A stretch of 8,593 nucleotides of DNA from an uncultured cyanobacterium (GTDB lineage: Bacteria > Cyanobacteriota > Cyanobacteriia > Cyanobacteriales > Chroococcidiopsidaceae), in the NCBI GenBank assembly GCA_946221495.1, contig CAMIFA010000191.1, forward strand, positions 1 to 8,593. Reading direction: 5' to 3'. Positions 1-5,269 of the stretch are shown here, one piece after another; positions within the stretch are counted from its first letter, which is position 1; the number at the start of each line of letters is the position of its first letter. The notes beneath the pieces were generated by a model that saw only the letters and a list, made by a program, of their open reading frames with translations, searched no databases and was not told the DNA's origin. The position numbers were made by a program, and so were the translations under genes.

Positions 1-4
1 CGCT

Positions 5-14
5 CAAAGCTTTG
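5..14. repeat. 10-bp perfect palindrome near the window edge
   Basis: CAAAGCTTTG is a perfect palindrome lying about 80 nt downstream of the stop codon of the dihydroorotase-like gene. No U-tract follows it on the minus strand within the window, so a terminator role is not supported. The rest of 1-94 shows no coding sequence. Confidence 0.3.
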
Positions 15-73
15 TAAGAGAGGAGACAGAATATTTAATTCTTCACCTTCCCCAGAACCCGCTAGTGACCAAG

Positions 74-90
74 GACTAATGACTAATGAC
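74..90. repeat. GACTAAT heptamer tandem repeat (STRR type)
   Basis: Two full GACTAAT units and a further GAC run in register. This is a short tandemly repeated heptamer of the kind common in Nostoc-like cyanobacteria. It ends 4 nt from the stop codon of the dihydroorotase-like gene (TAA on the minus strand, 95-97). The same sequence family, in both orientations, recurs between ndhA and ndhI (5888-5947). Confidence 0.7.
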
Positions 91-94
91 TCTC

Positions 95-1390
95 TTAGAG
101 CCACGTTTGTAAAACGCGACCTTTGAGTTCTTGCCCTAACCAAGGAGTATTAGCGGCAAGGCTATAAAGACTTTGCTTCTCGACTGTCCAAGTTTGTTGG
201 GGGTCAAATAAAGCTAATTCAGCAGGTAAGCCTGGGGCGATCGCACCTTGAGTTTGCCTCAGACATTGGGCTGGATGGGTACTAAGACAGCGCCACAGCT
301 GCAAGGCTGACCATTCACCTGTTTCTACAAGATAATGCCACAGAAGCGGTAAAGCTAACTCTAAACCAATCGCACCTGGAGGCGCTGCCGCAAAAGCAAC
401 GGTTTTTTCTTCGTAGGTGTAAGGAGTGTGATCAACGGCGATCGCATCCAAAACACCAGTACGCATTCCCTCTCTTAGCGCTGCTAAATCACTCGGATTA
501 CCCAAAGGCGGTTCTAAACGCAAGCTTGGGTTGTAACTACTAATTGCTTTGGTATCAAGTAGTAAATGCATCCAACTAGTGCTAGCAGTAATGAGTAAGC
601 CGCGTGTCTTTGCTGCGGCAATCAATTCCACAGAGCGAGCTGTAGAAACCCGCATAATATGGACTGGAGTACCAACAGTTGCGACTATTTCTAAGATTGC
701 GGCAAGGGCAGTTGTTTCTGCGATCGCGGGTATTCCTGGCAACCCCAACCTCAGTGATTGCGCTCCCTCGCGCATTGCGCCATTGCCTCCCAGAGCGCGA
801 TCAGCAGCCCAAAGTGCTACTGGCTTTCCTAAAGGCTTCAGGTATTCCAACAGCCGCCGCAACAACACCAAATTTTCCAATGGCTGCCCATCGGCAAAGC
901 CCACTACCCCAGAAGCAGCTGCTAACTCTGCCAATTGCGTCATCTGCTGCCCCTGCACCCCCACAGTCAACGCCCCCCAGAAACAAAGCAAAGGAGCAGG
1001 GAATATAGATTCTCTTGCCTCTCGCCTCTTGCCTCTTGCTTCTTGCCTCTGCTCCAGTTGTGCCAACCCAGCTAAATTATCCACTGGCGGCGTTGTGTCC
1101 GGCAAAATATTTAAGCGTGTAAAACCTCCTGCTGCTGCTGCTGCAACAAGCGTTGCCAGAGTTTCCCGCTCTTCAAACCCAGGTTCTCCAGAGTGGCTGT
1201 ATAAATCTACTAACCCAGGTCCTAACACTAACCCTTGACAATTACGTACCTGGGTTTGATCTGGATAGTCAGAAATTTTCTCTTGTACCGCTTTAATTAC
1301 ACCATCCACAATTAGAACATCCATTGCAGTCTGGTCAGTTCCTGAAACTGGGTCAATTATCCGGACTTGTTGCAGCAGTTCAATTGTCAT
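95..1390 (-). CDS. pyrC: Dihydroorotase-family protein, probably catalytically degenerate
   Basis: A 431-aa cytosolic amidohydrolase-fold protein, full length for class I dihydroorotases, which close carbamoyl-aspartate to dihydroorotate in pyrimidine synthesis. The family frame is clear: N-terminal 'DPVSG', 'GLVDL..H..EPG' at 59-71, 'LPDTTPPVDN' at 96-105, 'FADG' at 165-168, 'VDHTPY' at 319-324 and a C-terminal 'NTPWLG' at 414-419. Most active-site residues are changed. The first His of HxH is Tyr64 (His66 is kept), the substrate Arg is Gly68, the Asn of MPN is Asp98, the His of HCED is Trp194, the His of HVS is Arg247, and the last His of TDHAPH is Tyr324; Asp320 remains. I infer a non-catalytic or altered-function homologue, comparable to the inactive DHOase partners known for some aspartate transcarbamoylases. 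Residues 113-127 are encoded by a heptamer repeat. The start is ATG with no clear Shine-Dalgarno sequence, 131 nt after the phosphatase stop. The family is certain; the activity is doubtful. Confidence 0.9.
   Translation of the reverse strand: MTIELLQQVRIIDPVSGTDQTAMDVLIVDGVIKAVQEKISDYPDQTQVRNCQGLVLGPGLVDLYSHSGEPGFEERETLATLVAAAAAGGFTRLNILPDTTPPVDNLAGLAQLEQRQEARGKRREARESIFPAPLLCFWGALTVGVQGQQMTQLAELAAASGVVGFADGQPLENLVLLRRLLEYLKPLGKPVALWAADRALGGNGAMREGAQSLRLGLPGIPAIAETTALAAILEIVATVGTPVHIMRVSTARSVELIAAAKTRGLLITASTSWMHLLLDTKAISSYNPSLRLEPPLGNPSDLAALREGMRTGVLDAIAVDHTPYTYEEKTVAFAAAPPGAIGLELALPLLWHYLVETGEWSALQLWRCLSTHPAQCLRQTQGAIAPGLPAELALFDPQQTWTVEKQSLYSLAANTPWLGQELKGRVLQTWL
1012..1053. repeat. CTCTTGC heptamer array inside the dihydroorotase-like gene
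   Basis: Six 7-nt units in register (consensus CTCTTGC, with CTCTCGC and TTCTTGC variants; the last unit, CTCTGCT, is degenerate). Being 42 nt long, the tract keeps the frame and encodes the charged stretch at residues 113-127, rich in Arg, Lys and Glu, between the 'PPVDN' motif and 'FWGALT'. The same heptamer family forms the array at 5224-5265 next to ndhI, so this is a dispersed repeat rather than ancestral coding sequence. Confidence 0.8.
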
Positions 1391-1425
1391 GGCTGAAGTG
1401 AGGGCGATTTAGAACCGCCGATATA

Positions 1426-1452
1426 GGCGCTTCGCCTTGCCGAAGGCTACGC
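1426..1452. repeat. Dispersed palindromic repeat relic (GCTTCGCC...CGAAGGC type)
   Basis: A GC-rich segment in the spacer between the phosphatase and the dihydroorotase-like gene. It holds an inverted repeat CTTCG (1430-1434) / CGAAG (1441-1445) around a 6-nt loop and ends in GGCTACGC. It resembles the 'GCGTAGCC...GAAGGC' intergenic repeats familiar from Nostoc-type genomes; that match is from memory, not a search. It lies in the 5' leader of the dihydroorotase-like gene and could form a small hairpin in that mRNA. Confidence 0.55.
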
Positions 1453-1469
1453 AGATAAATGCAGATAAT
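1450..1469. repeat. 10-bp-period GCAGATAA direct repeat
   Basis: GCAGATAA occurs at 1451-1458 and again at 1461-1468, a period of 10 nt, directly next to the GC-rich palindromic repeat. It resembles the 'acGCAGATAA' decamer arrays found between genes in many bacteria. Only two units are left here, so it reads as a relic. Confidence 0.5.
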
Positions 1470-1521
1470 CTTTATGCGTGTGTATTCACGTACATCAGCG
1501 TTTGCAGCTTTGGATTTTTTT

Positions 1522-2883
1522 CTACAATGCTCCGGCGGCTGTTTTATCAAGTACACCTCCTCCTAAATGAGTGGTGATATTCATTGCTTGCAGGACAGGT
1601 AAACTATCTCCTCCTTGGGGATAATCAATGACGCTGACTGCGCCATTACCTTGGCGAAAGTTCCAAAAACGCTGGGGATCTAAGCCCAGAATTTGACAAA
1701 GTAAAGCTTTGTTTGTGGCATCGTGAGCAACTACTAAACCTGTTTTAGACTGGTTGTCAACTGCTGCCAAGATCGACTGCCAAGCGGCTTGACTACGCTC
1801 CCATACTTGGTGTAAATTTTCTCCTTCTGGCATTTGTACTTCATCTGGCACTGTCCGCCACCGATGCAACTCGCCTGGGTAAGCTTGCTCGATTTCTGTT
1901 TCTAGTTTGCCCTCCCATAAGCCGTGACTAATTTCGCGTAACCCGTCTAGTAATTCCAGTTGAATAGCAGGATGATACTGCAAAATAATTTCAGCTGTTT
2001 CCTTGGGGCGCAGCATCGGGCTAGTAAAGGCAAAATCAAGTGGTACATCTTTAAGAAATTGGGCGGCTTTTTGTGCCTGTTGTCTGCCATTGTCGTTGAG
2101 TGGCACGTCAATTCCCCCCTGGAATCTAGAGGAGCGATTCCAATCGGTTTCACCATGACGCACCAGTAATAAGCGTGTACCTTGATGATTAGGTCGCAGT
2201 GAAGGTAAAACTTCTCCCAAATGAGATGTCTGATTCAAAGACTCTAGTTGAACAGATCCCCCTTTTGTTCCCCCTTGATAAGGGGGATATGGGGGATCAA
2301 AATTTAATACACTAATCCCACAATTAGATTGCTGTATGGAATGATAGCGACTGGCTGGAATACCTAAAGCGGTACTAATTAAAGCGCGATTGATCCCGTT
2401 ATGACCTACAATTAAGATTGTTTCTCCTGCGTGGCGGGGCAAAATTTCCTGCCAGAACTGCTCCGCCTGTTCATACAGCGCTAAAACTGGAAAGTGTTTT
2501 TTGGTTCCTTGGGCATCAGGAATTATCATCAGCAGTTGGTGGGGTTGCTGATGCCAGCAACGGTAATCTTCAGAAAATTGATCACGCACTTCTTGAAGTA
2601 GCATACCTTCCCATAAGGGTAGGTCAATTTCCATTAAATTATCTTGAGGTTGTATCGTAGATGTGCTTAAGCGATCGCAAATTACTTCTGCTGTTTTTTT
2701 GGCTCGCTGTAGAGGGCTAGTATAGACGGCAGCAAAATTGAGGTGACTGAGTACCTCGCCAACCTTAAGGGCATCGGAGTAACCTTTTGCAGTCAAGGTT
2801 GATGCATTACTGCGACCTTGGATACGCCGTTCGGTGTTATAGCTGCTTTGACCGTGACGTACAATTACAACACGAGTGGTCAA
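1522..2883 (-). CDS. Two-domain histidine phosphatase (phosphoglycerate mutase-like)
   Basis: A 453-aa protein with two complete histidine-phosphatase domains in tandem. Domain 1 (about 1-195) has the RHG triad at 9-11 (nucleophile His10), Arg60 in 'SPLQR', acid region 'EIDLPLWEG' (85-93) and second His161 in 'VGHNG'. Domain 2 (about 235-440) has 'RHGETDWN' at 242-249 (nucleophile His243), Arg292 in 'SPMLR', 'EISHGLWEG' at 317-325 and His387 in 'AHDATN'. Both therefore look active. Such proteins are usually annotated as phosphoglycerate mutase (gpmB-like), but they lack the length and context of a glycolytic mutase. A cyanobacterial relative, Synechocystis Slr1124, is recalled as a phosphoserine phosphatase, which is a plausible but unproven role here. 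The start is TTG, chosen because a strong Shine-Dalgarno lies 9 nt upstream, no in-frame ATG exists before the upstream stop, and the RHG motif then falls at the usual position. The linker at 196-210 is encoded by a dispersed repeat. Confidence 0.88.
   Translation of the reverse strand: MTTRVVIVRHGQSSYNTERRIQGRSNASTLTAKGYSDALKVGEVLSHLNFAAVYTSPLQRAKKTAEVICDRLSTSTIQPQDNLMEIDLPLWEGMLLQEVRDQFSEDYRCWHQQPHQLLMIIPDAQGTKKHFPVLALYEQAEQFWQEILPRHAGETILIVGHNGINRALISTALGIPASRYHSIQQSNCGISVLNFDPPYPPYQGGTKGGSVQLESLNQTSHLGEVLPSLRPNHQGTRLLLVRHGETDWNRSSRFQGGIDVPLNDNGRQQAQKAAQFLKDVPLDFAFTSPMLRPKETAEIILQYHPAIQLELLDGLREISHGLWEGKLETEIEQAYPGELHRWRTVPDEVQMPEGENLHQVWERSQAAWQSILAAVDNQSKTGLVVAHDATNKALLCQILGLDPQRFWNFRQGNGAVSVIDYPQGGDSLPVLQAMNITTHLGGGVLDKTAAGAL
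2255..2298. repeat. GATCCCCC...GGGGGATC palindromic repeat inside the phosphatase gene
   Basis: A nested inverted repeat. The outer arms are GATCCCCC (2255-2262) and GGGGGATC (2291-2298); the inner arms are CCCCCTT (2270-2276) and AAGGGGG (2280-2286) around a 3-nt loop. This is the layout of a repeat very common in Nostoc-type genomes. On the minus strand it is read without a stop and gives 'DPPYPPYQGGTKGGS', residues 196-210, exactly at the junction of the two phosphatase domains. Confidence 0.8.
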
Positions 2884-3179
2884 TCTTTTTGTCCTCCAAT
2901 AACAGTAAAATGCATCTGCCTCAGTGCAGTAGGTCAGGGTAATTTTAACTTGCTAAGGACACTCGCTTCCGACTAAATTTCCAGGTTGTAAGAGAATTTG
3001 CCGCAATCTGATTACCAATCTCTGTACGCTCAACTGTAATTCCCAATCAAGCCTGATTCACGTAGAATTGGCAGACAAGCCAAGTGTAGTCACCAGAAGC
3101 AAAATTTCGGATTTTCTTGCGAACCTTTATTGATCCTTGAAAGCTAAAAATGAACTAGAAGCAGCAACGGCACATTAAT
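2884..3179. other. Spacer between nadK and the phosphatase gene, no gene seen
   Basis: A 296-nt spacer without a plausible reading frame, tRNA or clear terminator. It must hold the leader of the phosphatase gene. On the minus strand TAAAAT (in GTTAAAATT, near 2940-2946) could be a -10 element, but no convincing -35 precedes it. A small inverted repeat AATCA/TGATT lies at 3044-3057. There is no U-tract hairpin after nadK, so readthrough from the ndh-nadK operon cannot be excluded. Confidence 0.5.
2893..2897 (-). promoter_or_regulatory. Shine-Dalgarno GGAGG fixing the TTG start of the phosphatase
   Basis: On the minus strand GGAGG stands 9 nt before TTG (2881-2883). It is the strongest ribosome binding site in the window, and with no in-frame ATG upstream it decides the non-ATG start. 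Confidence 0.7.
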
Positions 3180-4145
3180 TTAATTCCGATGATTATTCCT
3201 GTAGTGAATCCTTGCCCCCGCCCACTGAAGCTTCTCTCGTAATGTCTGATAATAAGAATAATTCTCTTGGAGGATAATAAATTTAGCTTGGCAACGCGCC
3301 ATTCTGATATCTACACGCTGTCCAGGCCAAATCGAGGTTGCGAGTACACCGTCCATCCAGAGCTTAGTATTTAGTTCGTAGTCAGCTAAAGGCCAAACAC
3401 TGACAACTGAACCAGGGGGCAAAATTAACGGGCGGCTAGAAAGACTCATGGGACAAATGGGAGTAACAGTAATTGCTTTCATCCCATCGTGCATAATCGG
3501 GCCATTGGCAGAAACTGTGTAACCTGTAGAACCAGTAGGTGTGGAAACAATTAGTCCATCTCCCTGATATTGGTCTACTACTTCACCGTCAATTTCCATC
3601 TCTAGAATTGATGTAATCATGCGGTCAGCTGAAGCGGGCTTGACACACATATCATTTAATGCTAAGTAGTAATCGTTTCTAAGTTCAGGCAGTGGGCGAT
3701 CGCTTGGAGTATCCTTCCTGGCAGTAAGCATTTGTGCCGGAGACTCGCCCTCAAAAATTCTTGCCTGTAGCATCATCCGCCGTTGAATAGCATAGCGATC
3801 CTCAAACAGCCGCTCCCAAACTTTCTCGGTATCTTTAAATTCCTCAAAAGCCTCTGTTAAAAACCCTAGATGACCCCCCACATTCACCGCTAAAATTGGA
3901 ATGCCATTTGCCGCTAGATGCCTAGCAGCAGTTAAAGCAGTACCATCTCCACCCAGTACCAAAGCTAAATCAATCGGGTGAATTGCGGAAGCCAAAAAAA
4001 CTGGATAAGGGTTATCCTTAGGCCCACTTGGACCCATGAGGATACGGCAATTGCGTCTTTCTAGCTGCTCGGCACAAATTTCTGCCCAGCGTCGGCTCAA
4101 GGGGTCTCCCGCCTTATGAGCAATAATCACCTGTTTAAGCTGCAC
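3180..4145 (-). CDS. nadK: NAD kinase
   Basis: A cytosolic ATP- or polyphosphate-dependent NAD kinase that phosphorylates NAD to NADP; 321 aa, slightly longer than the usual ~300. Diagnostic motifs are 'GGDGT' at 65-69 (catalytic Asp67), 'NVGGHLGFL' at 88-96, 'ALND' at 162-165 (usually ALNE), 'GDGLIVSTPTGSTGY' at 195-209 and 'SSRPLILP' at 236-243. Cyanobacteria often carry two NAD kinases, and the 'KQVIIAHKAGD' N-terminus matches one of these types as I recall it. The start is GTG (4143-4145): the only nearby ATG (4147-4149) is out of frame and soon meets a stop, and the open frame upstream ends after four codons. The ndhE stop codon lies only 4 nt before it, so translation is probably coupled. 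Placement after four NDH-1 subunit genes ties NADP supply to the electron-transport operon. Confidence 0.95.
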   Translation of the reverse strand: MQLKQVIIAHKAGDPLSRRWAEICAEQLERRNCRILMGPSGPKDNPYPVFLASAIHPIDLALVLGGDGTALTAARHLAANGIPILAVNVGGHLGFLTEAFEEFKDTEKVWERLFEDRYAIQRRMMLQARIFEGESPAQMLTARKDTPSDRPLPELRNDYYLALNDMCVKPASADRMITSILEMEIDGEVVDQYQGDGLIVSTPTGSTGYTVSANGPIMHDGMKAITVTPICPMSLSSRPLILPPGSVVSVWPLADYELNTKLWMDGVLATSIWPGQRVDIRMARCQAKFIILQENYSYYQTLREKLQWAGARIHYRNNHRN

Positions 4146-4149
4146 CCAT

Positions 4150-4455
4150 TTACCACTTTAAAAGGTTAAATTGCTCCATATCAACTGTGTCGCGGTTGCG
4201 ATAGATAGCGAGAATAATTGCCAAACCCACAGCCGCTTCTGCTGCTTCGACAGTAATCACAAACACAGTAAAAACTTGCCCTTTAATTGCTTGTGCATCT
4301 AAGTAGTTGGAAAATGCCATTAAATTGAGATTAACAGCATTAAGTAGCAATTCCAGCGACATCAACACTCTCACAGCGTTGCGACTGGTAACTAAGCCAT
4401 AGATACCAATACAGAAAAGCGCAGCTGCTAGTAATAAAAAATATTGGAGTTGCAT
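4150..4455 (-). CDS. ndhE: NAD(P)H-quinone oxidoreductase subunit 4L (NdhE, NuoK-like)
   Basis: A 101-aa integral membrane subunit of NDH-1, the normal length for NdhE/NuoK. Three membrane helices are visible at about 3-22, 27-48 and 60-85. Buried glutamates important for proton translocation in the family are present: Glu35 in 'SLELLLN' and Glu73 in 'EAAEAAVGL', matching E. coli NuoK Glu36 and Glu72. A second glutamate at 70 precedes it. The ATG at 4453-4455 has no clear Shine-Dalgarno sequence. It lies 58 nt after the ndhG stop, and a terminator-like hairpin lies in between, while nadK follows after only 4 nt. NdhE sits in the proton-pumping membrane arm in the thylakoid (or plasma) membrane. 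Confidence 0.97.
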   Translation of the reverse strand: MQLQYFLLLAAALFCIGIYGLVTSRNAVRVLMSLELLLNAVNLNLMAFSNYLDAQAIKGQVFTVFVITVEAAEAAVGLAIILAIYRNRDTVDMEQFNLLKW

Positions 4456-4480
4456 GAATTTTTATTGTTCTACACAAATG

Positions 4481-4509
4481 AAATAAAAAGCCTGCAACAA
4501 ACAGGCTTT
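4481..4509 (-). terminator. Terminator-like hairpin between ndhG and ndhE
   Basis: On the minus strand a perfect 8-bp stem AAAGCCTG (4509-4502) / CAGGCTTT (4494-4487) with a 7-nt loop runs straight into TTATTT, making a TTTTTATTT tail. The stem begins 4 nt after the ndhG stop. This is the shape of a rho-independent terminator or attenuator, lying inside what looks like one operon. It could instead be an RNA processing or 3'-end protection element. Confidence 0.55.
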
Positions 4510-4513
4510 GATG

Positions 4514-5149
4514 CTAACGGCGACGATTATCGTCAAGATTGCTGCTCTTATCGCTTGATACTGATACTAATTCTCGTGGGCGCTCTGGCAACGTTAAAAT
4601 TGGCTGCTCCTTAGTTGGTGACATTGATTGGTCTGGCAAGAACTCCCGACGTGCGAGGATAATTGCCCCAACCATTGCCATTAATAACAGAATCGAAGCT
4701 AATTCAAACGGTAGCAAAAAGTCACTGAAGAAATGCTGCCCAATGATAATAATCGAATTATTGCCAGCACTGCTTTGGGTTGATAGCGACCAAGGTGTTA
4801 CCAACACCATCGTACTCAAGAGGGCAAATAGTCCCAGGCTAACCACTGCTGTCACTACTGGACGCACCCAAGCATTGCGAACAGGGGCAAAACTTTCTCG
4901 CTTGTTTACTAACATAATGGCAAACAAGATCAAAACGTTAACTGCCCCGATGTAGATTAATACCTGTGCTGCCGCTACAAAATCAGCATTAAGCAAAATA
5001 TATAATCCCGCAATGCTAATAAACACGCCTCCCAGCAAAAAGGCAGAATAAACGATGTTAGGTAACAGCACCACTCCCAATGCTGCCCCAAGCATCATCA
5101 AAGCCAGGATGCCAAAAGAAACAATCTGTACCCCTTCCGCTAAATTCAC
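4514..5149 (-). CDS. ndhG: NAD(P)H-quinone oxidoreductase subunit 6 (NdhG, NuoJ-like)
   Basis: A 211-aa membrane subunit of NDH-1, as expected for NdhG/NuoJ. Five hydrophobic helices are seen at about 8-28, 32-52, 58-80, 97-119 and 143-167. The third contains the conserved 'DFVAAAQVLIYIGAVNVLILFA' region (starting at 56), which carries the bulged helix thought to matter for coupling in complex I. The C-terminal 44 residues are hydrophilic, proline- and charge-rich, and probably lie outside the membrane. The start is taken as GTG (5147-5149), with a Shine-Dalgarno TAAGGAG 11 nt upstream; no ATG is available before the in-frame stop three codons upstream, so only a CTG could compete. It follows ndhI by 120 nt, most of it repeat sequence. 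Confidence 0.96.
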   Translation of the reverse strand: MNLAEGVQIVSFGILALMMLGAALGVVLLPNIVYSAFLLGGVFISIAGLYILLNADFVAAAQVLIYIGAVNVLILFAIMLVNKRESFAPVRNAWVRPVVTAVVSLGLFALLSTMVLVTPWSLSTQSSAGNNSIIIIGQHFFSDFLLPFELASILLLMAMVGAIILARREFLPDQSMSPTKEQPILTLPERPRELVSVSSDKSSNLDDNRRR

Positions 5150-5160
5150 TATCAGTTAGT

Positions 5161-5167
5161 CTCCTTA
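5161..5167 (-). promoter_or_regulatory. Shine-Dalgarno TAAGGAG for ndhG
   Basis: TAAGGAG on the minus strand lies 11 nt before the GTG start of ndhG (5147-5149). The spacing is longish but it is the only good site, and it supports the GTG start. Confidence 0.6.
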
Positions 5168-5175
5168 TAAACTAT

Positions 5176-5193
5176 GGACTAGGGGCTGGGGAG
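5176..5193. repeat. GGGACTGGGG-type repeat relic
   Basis: GGACTAGGGGCTGGGGAGG looks like a short remnant of the GGGGACT/GGGGACTAG heptamer-like arrays frequent between Nostoc genes. It is weak: only about two and a half degenerate units, 9 nt upstream of the ndhG ribosome binding site in the ndhI-ndhG spacer. Confidence 0.35.
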
Positions 5194-5207
5194 GTAGAAA
5201 ATAGTTT

Positions 5208-5220
5208 TTATAATTTATAA
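5208..5220. repeat. AT-rich double TTATAA palindrome
   Basis: Two TTATAA palindromes separated by one T form a perfect 13-nt symmetric AT tract in the ndhI-ndhG spacer. It might serve as an internal -10-like element on the minus strand, but no -35 can be seen because the CTCTTGC-type heptamer array lies upstream of it. Confidence 0.25.
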
Positions 5221-5223
5221 CTT

Positions 5224-5265
5224 TTCTTGCCTTTCGCCTCTCGCCTCTTGCCTCTTGCCTCTCGC
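5224..5265. repeat. CTCTTGC heptamer array downstream of ndhI
   Basis: Six heptamers in register (CTCTTGC and CTCTCGC, with TTCTTGC and CTTTCGC at one end), ending 4 nt from the ndhI stop codon. This is the same repeat family and the same 42-nt length as the array inside the dihydroorotase-like gene at 1012-1053. On the minus-strand mRNA it is a purine-rich GGCAAGA/GGCGAGA tract between ndhI and ndhG. Confidence 0.85.
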
Positions 5266-5269
5266 CTTA

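Noticed and set aside
1012..1053. CRISPR-like array
   Set aside because: The units are 7 nt and adjoin directly with no spacers, so this is a simple heptamer tandem repeat. The same applies to 5224-5265 and 5913-5947.
549..1238. A 229-codon open frame on the plus strand
   Set aside because: It lies wholly antisense to the dihydroorotase-like gene, its translation has no recognisable motif or consistent composition, and the opposite strand shows clear family motifs throughout.
1522..2883. Two separate phosphatase genes, or a frameshift fusion
   Set aside because: The frame is open from TTG to the stop across both domains, with no internal start or ribosome binding site at the second domain, and the linker, though repeat-derived, keeps the frame.
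2884..3179. A small gene or RNA in the nadK-phosphatase spacer
   Set aside because: No open frame with a start and ribosome binding site, no tRNA-like cloverleaf and no strong hairpin with a T-tract could be found.
4539..4955. A 138-codon open frame on the plus strand
   Set aside because: Antisense to ndhG, which has the expected helices and length; the plus-strand product shows no domain and no ribosome binding site.
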